Position numbers and translations under genes: made by a program. Source: Halioglobus japonicus (GTDB taxonomy: Bacteria; Pseudomonadota; Gammaproteobacteria; Pseudomonadales; Halieaceae). Taken from it: 64,000 bases of DNA. Of the stretch, positions 28,067-37,948 are shown piece after piece. The first letter of the stretch is position 1. Every line of letters starts with the position of its first letter. Below the pieces are notes generated by a model, which had not been told where the DNA came from, made no database searches, and saw only the letters and a list, made by a program, of their open reading frames with translations. Where the stretch lies: assembly GCF_001983995.1 (NCBI RefSeq), contig NZ_CP019450.1, forward strand, positions 3,968,001 through 4,032,000, read 5' to 3'.

Positions 28067-28336
28067 TCAGGCTGACTTCTTGCTTTCGCTCGCGGAGCTC
28101 GAAGAATCGCTGGAAGATGAGCTTTCCGAACCCCCATGGAGGTTCTTTTTGCTGCCGGTTTTGAAATCGGTCTCATACCAACCACCACCTTTCAGCCGAA
28201 AAGCGGCCGCGCTCACCTTCTTTTTGAGCTCGGGCGCATGGCATTCGGGGCAATCAACCAGGGGCGCATCGCTGATCTTCTGCAGCGCCTCAAGTTCGTT
28301 GCCACATTTCTGGCATTGGTACTCGTAAATCGGCAT
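28067..28336 (-). CDS. FmdB-family zinc ribbon protein
   Basis: An 89-residue protein. It begins with MPIYEYQCQKCGNELEALQK, a CxxC zinc-ribbon half followed by CPECHA as second half, the pattern of the FmdB/putative regulatory family. After SAAAFRLKGGGWYETDFK the last 25 residues are Ser-rich and disordered. I chose ATG 28336, since an 8-residue extension to 28360 does not match the family. It lies just upstream of aspS as in many gammaproteobacteria. The function is not established. Confidence 0.9.
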   Translation of the reverse strand: MPIYEYQCQKCGNELEALQKISDAPLVDCPECHAPELKKKVSAAAFRLKGGGWYETDFKTGSKKNLHGGSESSSSSDSSSSASESKKSA

Positions 28337-28492
28337 GGGGCTCAATCCACCAACTATCAATCACTTGGAGAGAAATTTTGAGGCGCGGATTTTAACCCAA
28401 GCAACTTGGAAGGCCAAGCTTGGGGAGGGAGGTTCGCCGGGGCAAAAAAGCCCTTCACTCGTCAGAGCGCGGCGATGGGTTGGGGCAAATCA

Positions 28493-28519
28493 ACCGGCCC
28501 GATAGCGCAGCGGGCCGGT
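28493..28519 (-). terminator. Hairpin downstream of the HU-like gene
   Basis: ACCGGCCC (28493-28500) pairs with GGGCCGGT (28512-28519). It lies 19 bases past the HU-like stop and is followed on the minus strand by a short T-containing stretch. It is a plausible terminator with a weak U-tract. The rest of the gap 28337-28537 shows nothing further. Confidence 0.5.
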
Positions 28520-28537
28520 CGACTCAGGAAAAGCTGC

Positions 28538-28993
28538 TTAGGAAGCGGCGTATTCCTTCAATTTCTTCAGCGGGCGGATCTTGACAGCAATGCTGGCAGG
28601 CTTCGCCTTGAAGGTCGTCTCTTCACCAGTGAAGGGGTTGATACCCTTGCGCGCTTTGCGGGCGGGCTTCTTCACAGTGGTGATCTTCATCACACCAGGA
28701 ATAGTGAATTCACCAACGGAACGCTTCTTAATAGAGCGCTCGATCAGCACATTCAGTTCATCCAGAACGGCATTAACCTGCTTCTTGCTCAGATCAGTGC
28801 TTTCCGCGAGGCTCGCAACGATCTGGCTCTTGGTCATTTTCTCCTTCAGCGCAGTTGCCTTACGCGCGGGAGCTGCTGCCTTTTTGGCAGGGGCTTTCTT
28901 CGCTGCTGCTTTTTTCTTAGCTGGAGCTTTCTTAGCCGCTACCTTTTTCTTGGCCGGAGCCTTTTTCTTCGCTGCTGCTTTCTTAGTCGCCAT
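28538..28993 (-). CDS. HU-family DNA-binding protein with histone H1-like lysine-rich N-terminal tail
   Basis: A 151-residue nucleoid protein made of two parts. Residues 2-50 are almost only Lys, Ala and Pro (AAAKKKAPAKKKVAAKKAPA, then more PAKK units), like the tails of eukaryotic H1 and of mycobacterial HupB, but at the N-terminus. Residues 52-151 are an HU/IHF fold (MTKSQIVASLAESTDLSKKQV, FTIPGVMKI, RKGINPFTGEETTFKAKPA). It should bind DNA nonspecifically and compact it, the tail adding charge. It is divergent from proS, with 289 bp between that probably hold both promoters. Confidence 0.93.
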   Translation of the reverse strand: MATKKAAAKKKAPAKKKVAAKKAPAKKKAAAKKAPAKKAAAPARKATALKEKMTKSQIVASLAESTDLSKKQVNAVLDELNVLIERSIKKRSVGEFTIPGVMKITTVKKPARKARKGINPFTGEETTFKAKPASIAVKIRPLKKLKEYAAS

Positions 28994-29282
28994 GTTATTT
29001 TCGACCTTCCCTAATAGTGAGTTGTTTCAGGTTTGTGCCGAGCCATTCCGCTTCCCTTACAGCTGGGCGGCAACAACAAGCCACGTACAAATGTATAATG
29101 CAGAAAATACTGCAATACAAGTGTTTTCGCACATCGAGGGCAAAAAAACCCTTATATTGCAGTCCCGGACGCAACTTCACCTGACAAATGCCCGAAAAGA
29201 GTGCACAACAACCACCGTTTACCGATACTCATATGCCCATTAAAATAGGCGCCCTTATCGTTTTCCCCAATTTGGAACCACA

Positions 29283-30995
29283 ATGCGCACCAGCAACTTC
29301 CTGATCGCCACCCAGAAAGAAACACCCGCCGACGCCGAGGTCATCAGCCACCAGCTCATGCTCCGCGCCGGACTGATTCGTAAGCTCGCATCCGGCCTCT
29401 ACACCTGGCTCCCCCTCGGCCTGCGTGTGCTGCGTAAGGTAGAGAACATTGTGCGCGAAGAAATGGACGGCGCGGGCGCCCAGGAAGTCAGTATGCCGGT
29501 CGTGCAACCGGCAGAACTGTGGGAAGAATCGGGTCGCTGGGAACAGTACGGCCCTGAACTATTGCGCATCCACGACCGGCACGAGCGCGATTTCTGCCTT
29601 GGCCCCACGCACGAGGAAGTCATCACCGACCTGATCCGCAATGAAATCAAGAGCTACAAACAGCTGCCGATCAACATGTACCAGATCCAGACCAAGGTGC
29701 GCGACGAGATCCGGCCCCGTTTCGGCATCATGCGCTCGCGCGAGTTCCTGATGAAAGACGCCTACTCTTTCCACGTGGACCAGCCCTCACTGGAAGACAC
29801 CTACCAGGTTATGCACCAGGCCTACAGCGCGATATTTACGCGCCTGGGCCTGGATTTTCGCCCCGTCATCGCCGACACGGGTTCCATTGGCGGCAGCGCC
29901 TCCCATGAATTCCACGTGCTGGCCAACTCCGGCGAAGACGACATTGCATTCTCCGACAGCAGTGACTACGCCGCCAACGTAGAAATGGCCGAGGCAGTGG
30001 CCCCTGCCGGCGACCGCCCTGCCCCTGCCGCGGAGCTCACAGAAGTAGCTACCCCTGGTGTCAAAACTATTGAGGACCTCTGCACCTTCCTCGAGATCGA
30101 AGCCAACACGTCGGTGAAAACCCTGGTTGTTCACGGCGAGGAGGAGGGCCAGCTGGTCGCCCTGGTGTTGCGCGGCGATCACCAACTCAATGGCATCAAG
30201 GTAGAAAAGCTAAGTGGCATTGCCTCGCCGCTGTGCATGGCCGATGAAGAAGCCGTGCGCGCAGCCTGTGGCGCCGGCTTTGGCTCCCTGGGCCCGGTAG
30301 GCATGAATATCGATGTCATCGTCGACCGCAGCGCCGCCGCACTGGCGGACTTCAGCTGTGGTGCCAACAAAGACGGCTTCCACTTTACCGGTGCCAACTG
30401 GGAGCGCGATTGCCCCCTAGGCCGAGTGGAAGACCTCCGCGAAGTCGTAGAGGGCGACCCCAGCCCGGACGGCCAGGGCACGTTGCAAATCAAACGCGGC
30501 ATCGAGGTTGGCCACATCTTCCAACTGGGCACGAAGTACAGCGATGCCATGAAGGCCCAGGTACTCGACGATACCGGCCGCAATGTCACTATGACCATGG
30601 GCTGTTACGGCATCGGCGTGAGCCGGGTTGTGGCCTCGGCGATCGAACAGAATCACGACGACAAGGGCATTATCTGGCCGGCGGCCATGGCCCCCTTCCA
30701 GCTCGCCATTGTGCCCCTGAATATGCAGAAGTCGGAAGAGGTCGCCGCCTGCGCAGAGGAACTCTACGCAACGCTGAAGGCCCAGGGCGTCGATGTCCTA
30801 ATGGACGATCGCAACGAGCGCCCAGGGGTGAAATTTGCCGACATGGAACTGATCGGCATTCCCCATCGCATTGTCATTGGTGATCGCGCACTCAAAGAGG
30901 GCAACATCGAGTACAAAGGCCGCCGTGATGACGACTCGCAACTCATCCCGCGTGAGCAGATTGTCGAGTTCATCACTGCGCAGCTGACAGGCTAA
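29283..30995 (+). CDS. proS: Proline--tRNA ligase
   Basis: A 570-residue bacterial-type ProRS. The N-terminus [20 protein letters not shown] and class II motifs are clear ([49 protein letters not shown]). An editing (INS) domain is present at about 230-390 ([24 protein letters not shown]), followed by the HGTP anticodon-binding domain at the C-terminus. The length matches E. coli ProRS (572). A lytic transglycosylase-like gene starts 4 bp after its stop and is probably cotranscribed. Confidence 0.97.
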   Translation: MRTSNFLIATQKETPADAEVISHQLMLRAGLIRKLASGLYTWLPLGLRVLRKVENIVREEMDGAGAQEVSMPVVQPAELWEESGRWEQYGPELLRIHDRHERDFCLGPTHEEVITDLIRNEIKSYKQLPINMYQIQTKVRDEIRPRFGIMRSREFLMKDAYSFHVDQPSLEDTYQVMHQAYSAIFTRLGLDFRPVIADTGSIGGSASHEFHVLANSGEDDIAFSDSSDYAANVEMAEAVAPAGDRPAPAAELTEVATPGVKTIEDLCTFLEIEANTSVKTLVVHGEEEGQLVALVLRGDHQLNGIKVEKLSGIASPLCMADEEAVRAACGAGFGSLGPVGMNIDVIVDRSAAALADFSCGANKDGFHFTGANWERDCPLGRVEDLREVVEGDPSPDGQGTLQIKRGIEVGHIFQLGTKYSDAMKAQVLDDTGRNVTMTMGCYGIGVSRVVASAIEQNHDDKGIIWPAAMAPFQLAIVPLNMQKSEEVAACAEELYATLKAQGVDVLMDDRNERPGVKFADMELIGIPHRIVIGDRALKEGNIEYKGRRDDDSQLIPREQIVEFITAQLTG

Positions 30996-30999
30996 TCCC

Positions 31000-31587
31000 T
31001 TGCTCCACCATCTCCTGCTGGTTGCGACCTTACTGTGGTCCTCAGCCGGCCTCAGCCAGCCCGCTGACGATCAGGAGCGCGCTGAGTTGCGCGATTTTCT
31101 GGATTCCACGATCAACTCGGCCCAGTCCTTCGACGACAAATACGATGCCGAGGTGTGGCTGGTAGATATGTCTGCGCGGCTGGCGAGATACGTCAAAGAC
31201 CCGGAATACCGTTTGGAGATTCTCCAGCAGATACACGCAGCCTCGGTCCAGGCCAACCTGCCACCGGAGCTGGTATTGTCAGTGATTGAAGTGGAATCCC
31301 ACTTTGACCGGTTTGCCGTGTCACGGGTAGGCGCCCAGGGAATGATGCAGGTCATGCCGTTCTGGAAAGACGAGATCGGCCGCCCCGACGACAACCTTAC
31401 CGACAATATCACCAACTTTTCGTATGGAACGCGCATTCTGCAATTTTACCTGCAGCGTGAAAAAGGCCACCTGCACAAGGCGCTAGCCCGCTACAACGGC
31501 AGCGTTGGCCGGCGCACTTATTCCAACAAGGTATATCGCGCATGGCAATCGCACTGGCGCACGGATCCGCTCAACTGGGCCGACTAG
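31000..31587 (+). CDS. Lytic transglycosylase (SLT domain) protein
   Basis: A 195-residue protein starting at TTG 31000. A signal peptide runs to about residue 19 (SAGLSQ). The SLT/lysozyme-like domain lies at about 80-185: VLSVIEVESHFDRFAVSRVGAQGMMQVMP holds the catalytic Glu and the GLMQ-like motif (here GMMQV), then NFSYGTRILQFYL and ALARYNGSVG. It should cleave peptidoglycan glycan strands to 1,6-anhydro products in the periplasm. It overlaps the transcription unit of proS (4-bp gap), an order seen in related bacteria. It converges with the AraC gene, 6 bp apart. Confidence 0.9.
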   Translation: MLHHLLLVATLLWSSAGLSQPADDQERAELRDFLDSTINSAQSFDDKYDAEVWLVDMSARLARYVKDPEYRLEILQQIHAASVQANLPPELVLSVIEVESHFDRFAVSRVGAQGMMQVMPFWKDEIGRPDDNLTDNITNFSYGTRILQFYLQREKGHLHKALARYNGSVGRRTYSNKVYRAWQSHWRTDPLNWAD

Positions 31588-31593
31588 CGATCG

Positions 31594-32655
31594 CTAGCGG
31601 TAGGACCCCGGCGACTGCCCGGTCCACTTCTTGAACGAGCGATGAAAGGCGGAAGGATCCGAGAAGCCCACCCGCTCAGCCACTTCAGAAACCGTTAATC
31701 CATCGCGACTCAACAGCGAAATCGCTGCATCTCGGCGGGCGTTGTCCTTGATGCGCTGGTAGGAGGTGCCCTCTTTTTCCAGGCGTCGACGTAGGGTACG
31801 CGCCGACATGTTCAGCAGCCCTGTGAGATCTTCGAAGCTGGGCATTTCCTCGCGAAAATCATCACCGAGAATTCCGCGAATGCGCTGGGTCACGCTGACC
31901 TCACTTGGCTCCGGCTCGATGACAATGTGGTACGGCGCCAATTTCAGGAAGTGGCGCAAATCCGCCTCATTGCGGATTAGCTCTGCTTCAAGATGACGAG
32001 CGCTGAAACTCACCGCGTTCGCGGTGCCGTTGAATTCCACCGGGCAGGGGAAAAAGTGTCTCAGGCCCGCATTTAACTCCGGTTCGGGGCCGGCACAGGT
32101 CGCGCTGACAATGTCGATATGCTGGCCGATCAACCAGCCACTGAAGCGCAACCACATTGCCAGATTGCAGAGCACACTGTGTTGATGCTCCAGGGGGTCG
32201 TCTTCACACAGGTAGGTCAGCGTAGCGTCACGGCCTTCAGCATCCACCACCAGGCCATTGACCACTTTCGCGCCCTGACGAATACGGCAAGTGGCATTAA
32301 ATTCGATACCCCGGCGCAGTGCTGCAGACAGGTTCGAACTGTTCAACATGCTCAACAATATCAGCCGCGTCGTTCCAACGGGCGTGCGAACGTCAGGCAT
32401 GACACCGCCAGATTCATCTCCCAAGACCTGGATTAACTGCAAACACAGGCGGCTGTATTGCTCGCGGGACACAAATGCTGTCTGGGCGTGCTGAGTGAGG
32501 GGATCAAAGGGGAACCGGGCTGCTTCCAGCAGTGCAGTGACATCCGCGCCGTAGTTTTTCGCCTGGGCAAGCAGGGCCCGGGTGAACTCAATAGGCACCG
32601 CTTCATTGTAAAAGTCAGAATCGACCAGTTGCTTTACCAAAGCCTCCTCCCGCAA
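31594..32655 (-). CDS. AraC-family transcriptional regulator
   Basis: A 353-residue regulator. The N-terminal region (about 20-210) fits the arabinose-binding-like domain of the OruR/ArgR group of AraC proteins (KNYGADVTALLEAARFPFDPL). The C-terminal 100 residues form the double helix-turn-helix: LTGLLNMSARTLRRRLEKEG, then VSEVAERVGFSDPSAFHRSFKKWTG. The ligand and targets are unknown. It is divergent from a LuxR-type regulator with 200 bp between them, where both promoters must lie. It may control itself or the glutamine synthetase-like unit; this is inference. Confidence 0.92.
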   Translation of the reverse strand: MREEALVKQLVDSDFYNEAVPIEFTRALLAQAKNYGADVTALLEAARFPFDPLTQHAQTAFVSREQYSRLCLQLIQVLGDESGGVMPDVRTPVGTTRLILLSMLNSSNLSAALRRGIEFNATCRIRQGAKVVNGLVVDAEGRDATLTYLCEDDPLEHQHSVLCNLAMWLRFSGWLIGQHIDIVSATCAGPEPELNAGLRHFFPCPVEFNGTANAVSFSARHLEAELIRNEADLRHFLKLAPYHIVIEPEPSEVSVTQRIRGILGDDFREEMPSFEDLTGLLNMSARTLRRRLEKEGTSYQRIKDNARRDAAISLLSRDGLTVSEVAERVGFSDPSAFHRSFKKWTGQSPGSYR

Positions 32656-32855
32656 ATGTGTGACAAAAGTATATCCTGAGACCGCGTATCAAGCGAAAGG
32701 GTCCCTGCCGAGAATTCTGGTCCAGTTCAAATTCTGTCGCCCCGGTATTCGCTAGTGCGACTTTTGCCACTTTCGTCCATTCCAACATTGACAGCCCGCC
32801 GGCCCCCTGACCAATATGGGTTACTTTCGCGTGATAGACACCAAAGCGTCAACAC

Positions 32856-33701
32856 ATGACCAATCTCGAACAGATCAGCCGCTGGAACCGGGATCTATCC
32901 AAAGCCATCGCGGCCCTTGGCACCCCGCAGTTTTTCCCCTGCCTGATCGAAGCCATAAGTCACCAGGTCAGGGTCGACTACCCCCAGGTATGGCTTTACC
33001 GCCGCAACGTACCACCCCAGCTGCTGTACCACGAGATTCCACCGTCGGCCCTGGCCAGCCAGGTCGATGAATACCTGGATGGCCCCTACCAGGAAGACCC
33101 CTTTTACCAGACGTCCATGCAGCAACCGCGCTCCAAGATTTACCGTCTTTCGCGTGTTGCTCTAGGCAAGCTGGAAGAGACCAACTACTACACCGACTAC
33201 TACGCCCACACCGGCACCGTCGATGAAGTGGTGTATCTGACCAATCTGGGCGAAGGTATTGTCATCAACCTGTGTGTGATGCGTCTGCCCCACCAAGGCC
33301 CCTTCACTGACGATGAATACGAGGCGCTGTACCTATTGGCGGAACCTGTCTCGGAGCTGCTAAAAACCCAGAGCCAACACCGCAAATTCGCTGCAGAGCA
33401 CCTCATCCAGCCCGGCATCGATCATCAGATCAACCAGGCCTTCAAAACCTTTGGCTCCTCCCTCCTGTCACCGCGAGAGAAGGATGTCCTGGAGCTCATG
33501 CTGCGTGGCTACGGCACCGACACCTCTGCCGCCCGTCTCGACATTGCGGTGGAAACCGTGCGCAGGCACCGCAAAAGCATTTATCGCAAACTGGATGTCA
33601 GCTCGCAGACCGACCTGTTCTCACTGTTCCTCAACGCCATGTCCTGCGTAGGCGAGGCCGGCTCGCGCGACCCGCTCAGCATTTACATGGCGCCCCGCTA
33701 G
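32856..33701 (+). CDS. LuxR-type HTH transcriptional regulator
   Basis: A 281-residue protein with a C-terminal LuxR/GerE helix-turn-helix (LSPREKDVLELMLRGYGTDT, VETVRRHRKSIYRKLDVSSQTDLFSLFL, about 205-262). The N-terminal 190 residues lack the residues of the acyl-homoserine-lactone domain I would expect and no receiver domain is seen; they may be a GAF-like sensor. It lies 95 bp upstream of a glutamine synthetase-like gene on the same strand. LuxR regulators of this type often accompany polyamine or amine catabolism genes, so control of that enzyme is a reasonable inference. Confidence 0.88.
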   Translation: MTNLEQISRWNRDLSKAIAALGTPQFFPCLIEAISHQVRVDYPQVWLYRRNVPPQLLYHEIPPSALASQVDEYLDGPYQEDPFYQTSMQQPRSKIYRLSRVALGKLEETNYYTDYYAHTGTVDEVVYLTNLGEGIVINLCVMRLPHQGPFTDDEYEALYLLAEPVSELLKTQSQHRKFAAEHLIQPGIDHQINQAFKTFGSSLLSPREKDVLELMLRGYGTDTSAARLDIAVETVRRHRKSIYRKLDVSSQTDLFSLFLNAMSCVGEAGSRDPLSIYMAPR

Positions 33702-33717
33702 ACCATTCTGTACACCC

Positions 33718-33738
33718 TGCCCTGCCCCAAGCAGGGCA
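33718..33738 (+). terminator. Hairpin between the LuxR and glutamine synthetase-like genes
   Basis: TGCCCTGC (33718-33725) pairs perfectly with GCAGGGCA (33731-33738) over a CCCAA loop. There is no U-tract. It could be a weak terminator or an RNA-level control element in the leader of the next gene. Confidence 0.4.
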
Positions 33739-33796
33739 TTGAGCTCCACGCCCGCTAGAGCAATAGTGACCGCTAACTTCAATCGGATCACAACCC

Positions 33797-35155
33797 ATGT
33801 CAGTCGAAGTAGACTGGTTCCTGCGCGCCCACCCGGAAATCACCACCGTCGAGGCACTCCTGCCCGACTGCAACGGTGTGATGCGCGGCAAATGGCTCCC
33901 AAGGCCCAAACTGGGCAAGGTATTTGAAGGTGAGCTCAAGCTGCCCAAAACCGCCCTTAGCCTGGATATTTGGGGACGAGACGTCGAAGAACTGGTGTTC
34001 AGCACGGGCGATGCCGACGGACTATGCCGCCCCATCGAAGGCACGCTGTTACCGGCCCCCTGGTCACCAGGGGGCGAGCGCGGGCAGGTCATGCTGGCCA
34101 TGTACGACCTGAACGGTTCACCCTATATGGGCGACCCCGCTCATGTACTGGCCCGCGTGGTGGAACGCTTTCACGCCTCTGGCTGGCGCCCGGTCATTGC
34201 CGCGGAGCTGGAATTCAGCCTGGTCACCCTGAACGCCACCGGCAACGGCGCGACCCTGCCCGACCACACCTGCCCTGTGCCGGCGAGTGGCAGCCCCATT
34301 GGCGGCAACACTTATGGCCTGGATGTTCTGAACGAGCACAGGGTAATGATGGAAGACCTGCGCACCGCGTGCGAAGCCCAGGACCTGCCCTTCGACGGCG
34401 TGGTCAAGGAATCCGCCCCCTCCCAGTACGAAGTCAACATGCAGCACGTGAGCGATCCGGTGCTCGCCGCACGCCAGATCATCATGATGAAGCGCCTGAT
34501 CAAGGGCGTGGCCGCCAAACACAGACTCATCGCCAGCTTTATGGCCAAGCCCTTCGAGGAGGAAGCCGGCAACGGCATGCACGTCCACTGCAGTGTGCTG
34601 GACGAACAGGGCCTTAACATCTTTGACGATGGCAGCGACAAAGGCACCCCTCTGCTGCAAAACGCCATCGCGGGATGCCTGACCTATATGGCCGAATCGG
34701 TGGCGATATTTGCCCCCTCCTACAATGCTTACCGGCGTTTCCAGAAAGGGTGTCATGCGCCCACCTACCCCAGCTGGGGCTACGAAAACCGGACGGTAGC
34801 TGTGCGTGTACCTGCGGGCAGCCCGACCGCGCGGCGCCTCGAGCACAGGGTGGCCGGCGCCGACACCAACCCGTATCTGTTATTTGCCGTGATCCTGTCG
34901 GGCATGCTTGAAGGTATTCGTGAAAATCTCTCGCCAGGCGACCCCATCAGCGGCGACGGCTATGCCCAGGAAGAAGCCGCACTGCCGGTTTACATGCCGG
35001 ACGCGGTGCAGTTGTTCAGTGAATCCGATTTTATTCGCAACTCACTGGGAGAAGAGCTGCAACGCATTTACACCCTCACTAAATCCCAGGAAATCGCTGA
35101 ATTTCGCCGCAGAATCACCGACCTAGAATACCTCACCTACCTTGAACGCCTGTGA
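33797..35155 (+). CDS. Glutamine synthetase-family protein (PuuA-like gamma-glutamylamine synthetase)
   Basis: A 452-residue member of the glutamine synthetase superfamily of type III/PuuA shape. Features are an N-terminal beta-grasp part (LPDCNGVMRGKWLPRPKL), metal-binding Glu in AAELEFSL and KESAPSQYEVN, NGMHVHCSV with the catalytic His, and the ATP/glutamate segments YENRTVAVRVP and RRLEHRVAGADTNPYL. Such enzymes ligate glutamate to an amine, for example putrescine, rather than to ammonia; the substrate is inferred from the family. A LuxR regulator gene lies upstream, and a 10-bp-stem hairpin follows. Confidence 0.9.
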   Translation: MSVEVDWFLRAHPEITTVEALLPDCNGVMRGKWLPRPKLGKVFEGELKLPKTALSLDIWGRDVEELVFSTGDADGLCRPIEGTLLPAPWSPGGERGQVMLAMYDLNGSPYMGDPAHVLARVVERFHASGWRPVIAAELEFSLVTLNATGNGATLPDHTCPVPASGSPIGGNTYGLDVLNEHRVMMEDLRTACEAQDLPFDGVVKESAPSQYEVNMQHVSDPVLAARQIIMMKRLIKGVAAKHRLIASFMAKPFEEEAGNGMHVHCSVLDEQGLNIFDDGSDKGTPLLQNAIAGCLTYMAESVAIFAPSYNAYRRFQKGCHAPTYPSWGYENRTVAVRVPAGSPTARRLEHRVAGADTNPYLLFAVILSGMLEGIRENLSPGDPISGDGYAQEEAALPVYMPDAVQLFSESDFIRNSLGEELQRIYTLTKSQEIAEFRRRITDLEYLTYLERL

Positions 35156-35164
35156 CACGGCCGT

Positions 35165-35194
35165 GGGCGCCAGATAACTGCAACTCTGGCGCCC
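35165..35194 (+). terminator. Hairpin after the glutamine synthetase-like gene
   Basis: GGGCGCCAGA (35165-35174) pairs perfectly with TCTGGCGCCC (35185-35194), 9 bases past the stop codon. A T-run is lacking, so it may act as an RNA-stabilising stem or a weak terminator. Confidence 0.5.
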
Positions 35195-35237
35195 CTGGTC
35201 ATGTACGCCGTGGCCGCGGCCTGCAATACTCGTCGTC

Positions 35238-36083
35238 ATGAACAGTTCCGCCCTACTCAAAAAACGGTTTGCTTGGCTGCCGCGCTTATCGCTACTGCTC
35301 GTCGCGATAGCGGTCACTGCCGGCATCACCCATACGCGCACACTGGCACGTGAGGTCAACTCCTGTGGCCTGCGCCTTGGCCAGGAAGAGGCACAGGTGG
35401 GCCAGGCCCTGTCCGGTCACCTGGATATTCTCAGCTGGAACATGCAGAAGGCCAGCAACGCAGGCTGGGCGGAAGATTTGGCCAGTATGGCGTCCGATGT
35501 TCACCTGGCCTTCCTACAGGAAGCCTCCGTCCAGGCGGACATTCCCGGCAAACTCGACGAACGGGATATTTACCAGGCCTTTACCCAGGGCTACAGCACC
35601 GAGAGCCTGCATACTGGCGTCATGACCCTGAGCTCACATTCACCGAGCCTGTCGTGTAATTTCAGCAGCATGGAACCCTGGCTGGGCACCCCGAAAACCG
35701 CCACCGTCACCGAGCACCCGCTGCTGGACAGTGACGAGCGGCTGCTGGCCATTAACCTGCACGCGGTGAATTTTACCTTCGGCATTGAAGACCTGGAGAA
35801 GCAGCTGCGTCCCCTGGCCGGCCTGCTGGCCAGGCACAATGGCCCTGCGATTCTGGCCGGCGACTTTAACACCTGGAGCGAAGACCGCCAGGCGCTGGTA
35901 GATCGCGTGCTGGCGCGCCATGGCCTCGCGGCTGTCGAGTTCCAGGACGACCAGCGCACCACCTTCTTTGGTCGCCCGCTGGACCACATCTATGTGCGCG
36001 GCCTCAGTGTCGAACACACCGAAGTCATTCCGGTCGAAAGCTCCGACCACAACGCGCTGCGCGCACGACTGGTGATTGAATGA
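35238..36083 (+). CDS. Endonuclease/exonuclease/phosphatase family protein
   Basis: A 281-residue protein with an N-terminal hydrophobic segment (about 15-32, signal anchor or signal peptide). An EEP-fold domain follows: LDILSWNMQKASN (Asn metal ligand), LAFLQEASV (Glu), AILAGDFNTWSE (the DFN pair) and the terminal SSDHNALRARL (Asp-His catalytic pair). The complete active site suggests an active phosphodiesterase or nuclease outside the cytoplasm. The target could be DNA, phospholipid or a nucleotide; it cannot be told. The next gene overlaps by 4 bp. Confidence 0.88.
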   Translation: MNSSALLKKRFAWLPRLSLLLVAIAVTAGITHTRTLAREVNSCGLRLGQEEAQVGQALSGHLDILSWNMQKASNAGWAEDLASMASDVHLAFLQEASVQADIPGKLDERDIYQAFTQGYSTESLHTGVMTLSSHSPSLSCNFSSMEPWLGTPKTATVTEHPLLDSDERLLAINLHAVNFTFGIEDLEKQLRPLAGLLARHNGPAILAGDFNTWSEDRQALVDRVLARHGLAAVEFQDDQRTTFFGRPLDHIYVRGLSVEHTEVIPVESSDHNALRARLVIE

Positions 36084-36430
36084 AAACCCTGACTACTACC
36101 GCCGCCCTGCTAGTGGCTCTTACCGCAACACTGGTGCAGGCGGACACACCGGATCCCGAAGTCCAGTATCTGCTGGGATTTGTGGAGCAAAGCGGCTGCG
36201 ACTTTGAGCGCAATGGTACGGTACACAATTCGGCAGATGCCGCCGACCATCTGCGTCTCAAGTATCGACGCGGCGGTAAGTATGTGAACAACGCCGACCA
36301 GTTTATCGACCGGCTGGCCTCAGAGAGCTCCTGGACAGGCAAGAAATATACGGTGACTTGCGATGGCGTTACCGAACCCTCTGGTGAATGGCTGCACCGC
36401 GCCCTCGACGAGCATCGCGCCCAGCCCTGA
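36080..36430 (+). CDS. DUF5329 (YfeK-like) family protein
   Basis: A 116-residue exported small protein. A signal peptide runs to about residue 21 (LVQA), followed by a domain I place in DUF5329/YfeK by IQYLLGF-like VQYLLGFVEQSGCDFERNG, DAADHLRLKYRR and SGEWLHRAL. Its function is unknown. It overlaps the EEP gene by 4 bp (ATGA), so the two are translationally coupled. It converges with the MATE gene ending at 36438. Confidence 0.82.
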   Translation: MKTLTTTAALLVALTATLVQADTPDPEVQYLLGFVEQSGCDFERNGTVHNSADAADHLRLKYRRGGKYVNNADQFIDRLASESSWTGKKYTVTCDGVTEPSGEWLHRALDEHRAQP

Positions 36431-36437
36431 TCCCAAC

Positions 36438-37831
36438 CTAGAGCGGCGGGCGCCGCTCGGTATCCAGGCCTTCCACCTGATTCGTGTCCGGGAGCGGGGT
36501 GTGCTCACGCTCCAGCCGATGAGTGAGGCGAAACGCCGCGACCATAGCCAGTAATCCAAAGGCCAGCGCGCCAAACGCCTCGCCCGCCAGTACGCCGCGC
36601 GCGCCGTACCACTGCCCCCCAGGTAAGCCGCCGGAATGGTTCCCAGCAATACGCGACCAAAGTTAAATCCTGTCGCCCAGTGGGGATGGCGCAAGTTGTT
36701 GAAGCTGGCATTGGCCACAAACAGCGCGCCATTGAAAATAAACGCACCTGTCAGGAAATTGCAGTAGAACAGAATCAGGTCAGCCGCCTCGTCGGAAGCG
36801 GAGAATGCCGTCACAATCAGATCACCCAGCAGCCACATCAACCACCACACCAACAGCACATACACGGCGTTGAAAGTCATGGCATCGCGCAGGGTGGAAC
36901 GCACTCTGTCGTATAGGCCAGCGCCGGCGTTCTGGCCAATGATAGGCCCTACCGCGCTGGACAGCGCAAAAATGGCGCAGAACGCCACCGGGGTGATGCG
37001 CCCCATAATCGCCGCGCCCGCGACCGCACTGTCACCAAACTGGGACATGGTGCGCAACACGAAGCTACCGCCTATCGGCGTCGCGAGGTTGGTCAGAATG
37101 GCCGGCGTGGCGATCTTCATGAGCGGCCCGAGGTCCTCAACAAACTCCTGCCAACTGATTTTTACCGGCAGTCGGTGCACGTGGTAAATCGCGTGCCAGG
37201 CCACCAGGAATACCACTAACCGCGCAACCACCGACGCCCAGGCGGCGCCCTCCAGACCCCAGCCAAAGGTAAAGATAAACAGGGGGTCCAACACCGCATT
37301 CACCAATGACCCCGCCACCGTTGCCCACATGGAACGGCGCGCATCGCCCACGGCTCTCACACCCGCTGCGGCACTCATGCCCAGTACCAGCACCGGCATA
37401 TTCGGCAGCAGAATATTGGCGTAGCTCACCGCGTAATCGAGTGTGGATCCCCCGGCGCCCAGAAGTTGCAACAGTTCTCGCAGCCAGATCCAGCCCAGCA
37501 GGCTGATCACCACCGACGCCAGGAAACTGAACAATAAGCCACTGCTGCAGTAGCGACTGGCGAGATCGCGGCGCATCGCACCCTCGGACCGCGCCACCAG
37601 CGCACCGAGGGCGATCTGTAAGCCGATACTTACCGCCACCAGGAAGAATATCAGTGTCCCTGCATAGCCGACGGCCGCCGCAAGCTCGGTCTCGCCCAGC
37701 AAGGTCAGAAAGTACATATCGACCATGTCCACCCCGAACATGGTCAGCAGACCAGTCGCACTGGCAGCGGTCATCACCAGCACATGACGCATGGTGGATC
37801 CACTGGTAAAGACGGCCTGCTTGTTGCTCAT
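36438..37831 (-). CDS. MATE family efflux transporter, frame interrupted near the 3' end
   Basis: A multidrug/toxin extrusion transporter with about twelve membrane segments (for example MFGVDMVDMYFLTLLGETELAAAVGY near residue 30, LGMSAAAGVRAVGDA, TPIGGSFVLRTMSQFGDSAVAGAAI, ALSSAVGPIIGQNAGAG). It exports cations or drugs using Na+ or H+. The frame breaks at C6 (36615-36620, plus strand). With one added base the frame continues LGGQWYGARGVLAGEAFG and ends at TAG 36438-36440, giving 464 residues, the usual MATE length. Without it the frame runs on to 36320 over the DUF5329 gene, which argues against the uncorrected reading. Confidence 0.88.
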
Positions 37832-37948
37832 GGACTCCCGGATTCAGGCTGATTTAAGGGTTGGGCATAATACTGACCCCGCTAGGACTTTGCGCGGCAA
37901 AGAAGTTACTATAGACGACCTTTTTCGATTGAGGCCAAGGCCAACGCC

